Shown here piece after piece: positions 30,737-30,932 of a DNA stretch of 30,932 bases. The notes below the pieces were generated by a model. It did no database searches. It was given only the letters and a program-made list of their open reading frames with translations, and was not told the origin of the DNA. Every line of letters starts with the position of its first letter. Position 1 is the stretch's first letter. The stretch is from Blastomyces gilchristii SLH14081 (lineage: Eukaryota; Ascomycota; Eurotiomycetes; Onygenales; Ajellomycetaceae). The position numbers and the translations under genes are program-made. The stretch is taken from NCBI RefSeq assembly GCF_000003855.2, contig NW_003101679.1, forward strand, positions 2,169,679-2,200,610, given 5' to 3'.

Positions 30737-30932
30737 TTTATTATTATTATTCTTCATTTTAGTTGTGTGCCAGACAGAGACTATGGACATCCAACCTGAG
30801 AACTTTTAGTTCTCAATGTTTTTTCCTATATCTTGTAAAGGTAACTATTAAACATTTATCATGTTCAGATAGGCAATATCCGATAGATTCCAGGCATAGA
30901 ATACAAACACCTGTTTCATGTTGCAGAGTGTT
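30737..30932 (-). mobile_element. LINE D, 3' end of a further Tad1-like LINE
   Basis: On the minus strand this ends GAAGAATAATAATAATAA, as LINE B does. It carries the 3' UTR hairpin (30796-30816) and matches 20374-20570 in the same orientation. It interrupts the RNase H coding sequence of LINE A after CAGATTTATAATTAATTA. It has more GG and CC than LINE B in the same stretch, so it is less mutated, though only 196 bp can be seen. The rest and its target duplication lie beyond the window. Confidence 0.82.

Noticed and set aside
1..30932. Host protein-coding gene
   Set aside because: Every recognisable coding block belongs to a transposable element; the remaining stretches lack coding signals.

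Overview
The window looks like a gene-free, AT-rich transposon graveyard from a filamentous ascomycete (Pezizomycotina-type) genome. I see no host gene. The interiors are almost free of CpG and poor in CpC/GpG. They are full of in-frame TGA/TAA/TAG where conserved Trp, Gln or Arg codons are expected, yet long reading frames keep their phase over kilobases. Many transitions with few indels is the mark of repeat-induced point mutation (RIP). The element set (Tad1-like LINEs with zinc-knuckle ORF1 and EN-RT-RNaseH ORF2, a chromodomain Ty3/gypsy family, a RepHel Helitron, a tRNA-derived SINE) fits such a fungus. I cannot name the species.

Layout. 1-895: 5' end of a minus-strand LINE (LINE E), running out of the window and inserted into a Helitron. 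903-5199: minus-strand Helitron with a decayed Rep/helicase gene. 5224-10868: gypsy element 1 (plus strand, two 292-bp LTRs). 10874-11934: unassigned AT-rich DNA holding a tRNA-like sequence (11188-11267). 11935-30736: one old plus-strand LINE (LINE A) broken by three insertions: a 371-bp SINE (12939-13309, 13-bp target duplication), gypsy element 2 (13390-19135, minus strand, two 309-bp LTRs, perfect 5-bp target duplication, a 100-N assembly gap) and a full-length LINE B (20374-28020, minus strand, 13-bp target duplication). 30737-30932: 3' end of a further minus-strand LINE (LINE D), cutting into the RNase H domain of LINE A.

How the parts relate. LINE B gives the reference structure of the family: about 1.7 kb 5' UTR, ORF1 (542 codons), ORF2 (1318 codons) joined by an ATGA stop/start overlap, and a 3' UTR with a perfect 10-bp hairpin and a GAA(TAA)n tail. 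The SINE ends in nearly the same tail, so the LINE probably mobilised it. The gypsy elements also join gag to pol through an ATGA overlap. Outer edges of elements (outer LTR halves, LINE 5' ends, Helitron 5' end) keep CpG while interiors have lost it. Every protein-coding element here is dead by stop codons. Basis: coordinates, repeats, target duplications and frames were read by eye from the sequence; family names rest on recognised protein motifs; the RIP mechanism and insertion order are inference.
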